From Streptomyces atroolivaceus (lineage in GTDB: Bacteria > Actinomycetota > Actinomycetes > Streptomycetales > Streptomycetaceae), in NCBI RefSeq assembly GCF_000717025.1, contig NZ_JNXG01000015.1, positions 124,001 through 188,000 of the forward strand: 64,000 nt of DNA, written 5' to 3'. The notes below the pieces were generated by a model that had not been told where the DNA came from, made no database searches, and saw only the letters and a program-made list of their open reading frames with translations. Made by a program: the position numbers and the translations under genes. Numbering within the stretch: position 1 is the first letter of the stretch; each line of letters opens with the position of its first letter. This document shows positions 60,785 to 64,000 of the stretch, in pieces.

Positions 60785-63343
60785 TCAGTCCTCGTGTCCC
60801 AGCTGGAGATCGCGTTCGGTCCTTCCCCCTCCGGGGAGTTGGAGCACGGTGGCGACCGGCGGGTAGCCGGCGGCGATCACGGTGTACTCACCCGTCGACA
60901 GGTCCACGAACCGGAACGCCCCGTCGGAACCGGTGGTGAGGGTGGCGACCACGTTGCCCGCCGCGTCCAGCAGCGTCACCCTGGCGTCCTCGACGGCCCG
61001 TCCTCCCGGGGCGCGTACGGTCCCGCGCAGCACGGCGCCGCCCGCCAGCTCGATGTCCTGTCTGGTCTCCCGGGCGGCCTGCACGCTGACCGGGAGGGCG
61101 GCGGGGCGGAAGGCCGGGGCACTGGCCGCCAGGGTGTACTCACCGGCCACCAGCTCGCTGATGACATAGGCGCCTTCACGCCCGGTGCGGGTGGTCGCGA
61201 CGACTTCTCCCCGTACGTCGGTGAGCGTGACCGCCGCGTCGCGGACGGGGGCGCCGTCGGGGGTGACCACCGCGCCGGCGAGCCGCCCCGCCCCTCCCAG
61301 GACCACATCGAGTTCCACCGGCCGGTCGCCGACCGTGACGCTGACGGCCTGCGGCTGGTGCCCGCCGGCGGCGGCGATCAGCACGTAGGAACCGGCTCCG
61401 GGCGCGCTCAGCGCGTACCGCCCGTCTTCACCGCTCGCTCCCCGTCCGACCTGCCGGCCCTGTACGTCGACGAGGGTCAGGGCGGCCCGCCCCACGCTCG
61501 TACCGTCGGGATGCTGCACACGTCCGCGCACCGGGGCCCCGGAGAGAGGACCGGGCTGCGATGGCCCGGGGTCGGTGCGGGCCGCGGGGACCGTGGAGTG
61601 CGCCACGGCCGGGTCGGGGGCCGTCTGCGGGATGGGGTGGGACACCAGCGGTCTCTCCTTGAGGAAGAAGGCGAGGAACAGGCCGAGCAGGAGCACCGGC
61701 ACCAGGTAGAGGAAGATCCGCGGCATCGCGTCGGCGTACGCCTGGATGTAGGCGTCGCGCAGCGCGGGCTCCATGGAGTGGACCAGCTGCGGGGTGATCG
61801 ACTCCGGGTCGGGCAGGTCGGCACCGGCGGGGAGCCGCACCCCGAGCGCGTCGGAGAGCCGTCCCGCGAACAGGGTGCCGAAGATGGCGGCGCCGACACT
61901 GCCGCCGATCTGCCGGAAGTAGTTGTGGGCGCTGGTGGCGGTGCCGAGGTCCGACGGGCGTACGGAGTTCTGCACGGCCAGCACCAGGATGGACATGACG
62001 AGTCCGATCCCGATGCCCAGTACGGCCTGACAGAGGCCGTACTCCAGCGCCGAGGTGCCGGTGTCGAGGAGGGAGAGCAGCCACATGCCGGCCGCCGAGA
62101 CGGCTCCGCCCACCAGCGGGTAGACGCGGTAGCGGCCGGTGCGCGAGACCAGCTGTCCTGAGACCACGGAGGCGACGACGATGCCTCCCATCATGGGCAG
62201 CATCAACAGCCCTGACTCGGTGGCGGAGACGCCCTCGACCATCTGGAGGTAGGTCGGCAGATAGCTGGCGGCACCGAAGAGCGCGACCCCGACGACCGCG
62301 CCCACCAGCGAGGTGACGTTGAAGACCGAGTCGCGGAACAGACGCAGCGGGATGATGGGTTCGGCGGCCCGGTGCTCGACGACGAGGAACAGCAGGGTCG
62401 TTCCGGCAGCGCCCGCGGCGAGTCCCAGAACGGTCCGCGAACCCCAGGCGTACTCCGTACCGCCCCAGCTGGTGAGCAGCACCAGACAGGTGGACGCGGC
62501 GGCCAGCAGCAGCGCCCCCAGCACGTCGAGGCGGGGGCGGACGGCCGGCTTGGGCAGCTTCAGGACGAGCGCGATGACGGCGAGGGTGACCAGGCCGAAC
62601 GGCACGTTGATGTAGAAACACCAGCGCCAGGAGGCGTGGTCGGTGAAGAAGCCGCCGAGGAGCGGTCCGGCCACGGAGGCGAGCCCGAAGACGGCACCGA
62701 TGAGGCCCATGTAGCGGCCCCGCTCCCTGGCCGGGACGATGTCGGCGATGATCGCCTGGACGCCGATCATCAGTCCGCCGCCGCCGATGCCCTGGACGGC
62801 CCGGAAGGCGATGAGTTCGTCCATGGTGCGCGACCAGCCGGCGAGGGCGGACCCGATGACGAAGACGATGATCGCGAACTGGAAGACGCCCTTGCGGCCG
62901 AAGAGGTCGCCGAGCTTCCCGTAGAGCGGCAGGCCGATCGTGGAGGCGAGCAGATAGGCGGTGACCGCCCAGGACATCTTGTCCAGGCCGTGGAGCTCGC
63001 CGACGATCTTCGGCAGGGCGGTGGCGACGATCATCTGGTCGAGCGCCGCGAGCAGCAGGGTGAGCATCAGCCCGAGGAAGACGAGCCGGACCCTGCGGGG
63101 GCTGATCTCGTCCGGCGGTGCGGCGGGTCCCGAAACGGACGGCGGCGGGGGTGACTGCGACCCCACCAGGGTGCGGGGCCCCTCCGCGGTGCCGGGCTCC
63201 TCCGCGGTGCCGGGCTCCTCCGCGGTGCGGGGCCCCTCCGCGGTGCCGGGCTCCTCCGCCGTGCCGGACTCCGCCCGGGTCCCGGGCTGCCCGTGCTCCG
63301 TGCCTCCCGGCTCGTCCTTCACCAGAGTGATCCCACCCACCAT
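60785..63343 (-). CDS. DHA2-family MFS exporter with three C-terminal beta-sandwich (carboxypeptidase-regulatory-like) repeats
   Basis: This 852-residue protein has a Glu/Pro/Thr-rich N-terminal stretch (repeats of GTAEEP and GTAEGPRT, residues about 28-58), a 14-TM EmrB/QacA-type transporter (residues about 82-570; LDQMIVATALPKIVGEL, GKLGDLFGRKGVF, RAVQGIGGGGLM) and three tandem repeats of about 80 residues (GAPVRGRVQHPDGTSVGRA; GAVVTPDGAPVRDAAVTLTD; GTVRAPGGRAVEDARVTLLD). The repeats match carboxypeptidase-regulatory/CnaB-like folds that bind proteins or polymers. The transporter probably pumps drugs or metabolites using protons. ATG 63343 used. Confidence 0.9.
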   Translation of the reverse strand: MVGGITLVKDEPGGTEHGQPGTRAESGTAEEPGTAEGPRTAEEPGTAEEPGTAEGPRTLVGSQSPPPPSVSGPAAPPDEISPRRVRLVFLGLMLTLLLAALDQMIVATALPKIVGELHGLDKMSWAVTAYLLASTIGLPLYGKLGDLFGRKGVFQFAIIVFVIGSALAGWSRTMDELIAFRAVQGIGGGGLMIGVQAIIADIVPARERGRYMGLIGAVFGLASVAGPLLGGFFTDHASWRWCFYINVPFGLVTLAVIALVLKLPKPAVRPRLDVLGALLLAAASTCLVLLTSWGGTEYAWGSRTVLGLAAGAAGTTLLFLVVEHRAAEPIIPLRLFRDSVFNVTSLVGAVVGVALFGAASYLPTYLQMVEGVSATESGLLMLPMMGGIVVASVVSGQLVSRTGRYRVYPLVGGAVSAAGMWLLSLLDTGTSALEYGLCQAVLGIGIGLVMSILVLAVQNSVRPSDLGTATSAHNYFRQIGGSVGAAIFGTLFAGRLSDALGVRLPAGADLPDPESITPQLVHSMEPALRDAYIQAYADAMPRIFLYLVPVLLLGLFLAFFLKERPLVSHPIPQTAPDPAVAHSTVPAARTDPGPSQPGPLSGAPVRGRVQHPDGTSVGRAALTLVDVQGRQVGRGASGEDGRYALSAPGAGSYVLIAAAGGHQPQAVSVTVGDRPVELDVVLGGAGRLAGAVVTPDGAPVRDAAVTLTDVRGEVVATTRTGREGAYVISELVAGEYTLAASAPAFRPAALPVSVQAARETRQDIELAGGAVLRGTVRAPGGRAVEDARVTLLDAAGNVVATLTTGSDGAFRFVDLSTGEYTVIAAGYPPVATVLQLPGGGRTERDLQLGHED

Positions 63344-63543
63344 GTGGCGCTCCCCTCGTCGCAGCTGCGCCGCCCATTTCTCGCATCAGGCGGCAAGGCG
63401 GGGCAAACGCGACCGGGCGCACACGCGGCGCACACAACGGGCTTATGCGCCGGTGGGAGGCACTGCGGCGCACAACCGGCCACACCGGAAAACCACTCGT
63501 TCCGGTGAGGCCGGCCGTAGCGCCAACAGCATGGAGAGCAGGG

Positions 63544-63987
63544 CTACTTCTCGACCTCGGTGGCGAGGTTCTGCAGCAGTTCGTCGTAGATCCGGCCGAG
63601 CCCCTTGGGCGCGAAGGTCCTCTCGAAGAAGCCGCCGATGCCGCCGGCACCGTTCCACACGGTCGAGACGACGGCCTTGGACTTCCCCTCGCCCGCCGGG
63701 GTGACGGTCCAGGTGGTGACCATCGTGGAGTTGCGGTCCTTCTCGATCAGCTGCCCGTCGGTGGGCTCGGTGACCTCGAGCAGGCAGTCGCGGACCCGCT
63801 TGCTGGTGGCCTGGAGCTTCCAGTGGACGAGGGTGCCCTCACCGTCTCCGCCCTCACGCACCTCGTACTCACTGAAGTGCCCGGTCAGCACCTTGCCCCG
63901 GACCTCCTTGTAGTCGGCCAGCGCATCGAACACCGTCTCTGCGTCCGCCGCGATGATCCGCTCTGTCGTGGCCTCGACCTGCGCCAT
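63544..63987 (-). CDS. SRPBCC-family protein
   Basis: This 147-residue START-like protein has VEATTERIIAADAETVFDAL, VHWKLQATSKRVRDCLLEVTEP and FAPKGLGRIYDELLQNLATEV, the pattern of the polyketide-cyclase/dehydrase group with a long C-terminal helix. It probably binds a small hydrophobic ligand. It is convergent with nothing in view; the stretch of 200 nt before the MFS start holds no gene that I can support. Confidence 0.85.
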   Translation of the reverse strand: MAQVEATTERIIAADAETVFDALADYKEVRGKVLTGHFSEYEVREGGDGEGTLVHWKLQATSKRVRDCLLEVTEPTDGQLIEKDRNSTMVTTWTVTPAGEGKSKAVVSTVWNGAGGIGGFFERTFAPKGLGRIYDELLQNLATEVEK

Positions 63988-64000
63988 GCCTGCTCCTCCA

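Noticed and set aside
63170..63275. Repeated GCGGTGCCGGGCTCCTC units
   Set aside because: They are in-frame codon repeats for Glu/Pro/Gly/Thr in the exporter N terminus, not an array or attachment site.

Overview
The window is high-GC actinobacterial chromosome, almost certainly from a Streptomyces: strong third-position GC bias in the real reading frames, many GTG starts and one TTG start, purine-rich ribosome binding sites, overlapping stop/start codons, and typical families (DUF397 with DUF5753 regulators, ROK, IclR, LacI and LysR regulators, a fused SecDF, an MreB-like protein, a deacetylase/glycosyltransferase fusion). I found no rRNA, tRNA, CRISPR array, insertion sequence or prophage. 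The region looks like an accessory-leaning chromosomal arm rather than a mobile island.

Layout. 1-5063: sugar ABC importer (ATPase, permease, lipoprotein binding protein cut by the left edge) behind a ROK regulator. 5461-8670: GntR regulator, stand-alone ketoacyl synthase III, a decayed formate dehydrogenase gene and an intact fdhD, with one operator-like motif occurring twice. 8781-11449: DUF397/XRE pair divergent from two small Streptomyces-type genes. 11523-19851: metabolic genes and regulators (DinB, BASS transporter with LysR, acyl-CoA ligase, aldo/keto reductase, AraC with NmrA reductase, pterin carbinolamine dehydratase). 20050-26065: MreB-like protein, a Pro/Ala-rich exported protein and fused SecDF in one operon, next to an NAD-dependent DNA ligase. 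26127-29014: exported DUF1996 and DUF305 proteins and a LacI regulator behind a promoter with a perfect palindrome at its start site.

29037-46258: a holin-like/phosphodiesterase fusion, two metallo-beta-lactamase-fold hydrolases around a DedA protein, an aminotransferase-fold protein lacking the cofactor lysine, an IclR/SMP-30 operon, a PAP2-diacylglycerol kinase fusion, and a run of single metabolic genes (methyltransferase, VOC, arginase-like, epimerase, zinc dehydrogenase, SRPBCC, YbdK-type ligase, LapA). 46375-53437: a secreted CocE-type hydrolase behind a perfect TetR-type palindrome, and an operon of four peptidases (M55, M20, S9, S66) suited to D-amino-acid or cell-wall peptides. 53639-63987: aldo/keto reductase with divergent LysR, GH18-like lipoprotein, a three-gene exopolysaccharide operon resembling the Streptomyces mat system, an MFS exporter with three beta-sandwich repeats at its C terminus, and an SRPBCC protein.

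The strongest leads are the paired GntR sites around the broken formate dehydrogenase, the lysine-free aminotransferase, the four-peptidase operon, the mbl-secDF operon, and the LacI-type promoter/operator at 26127-26251. Family assignments come from reading motifs; no database search was possible.
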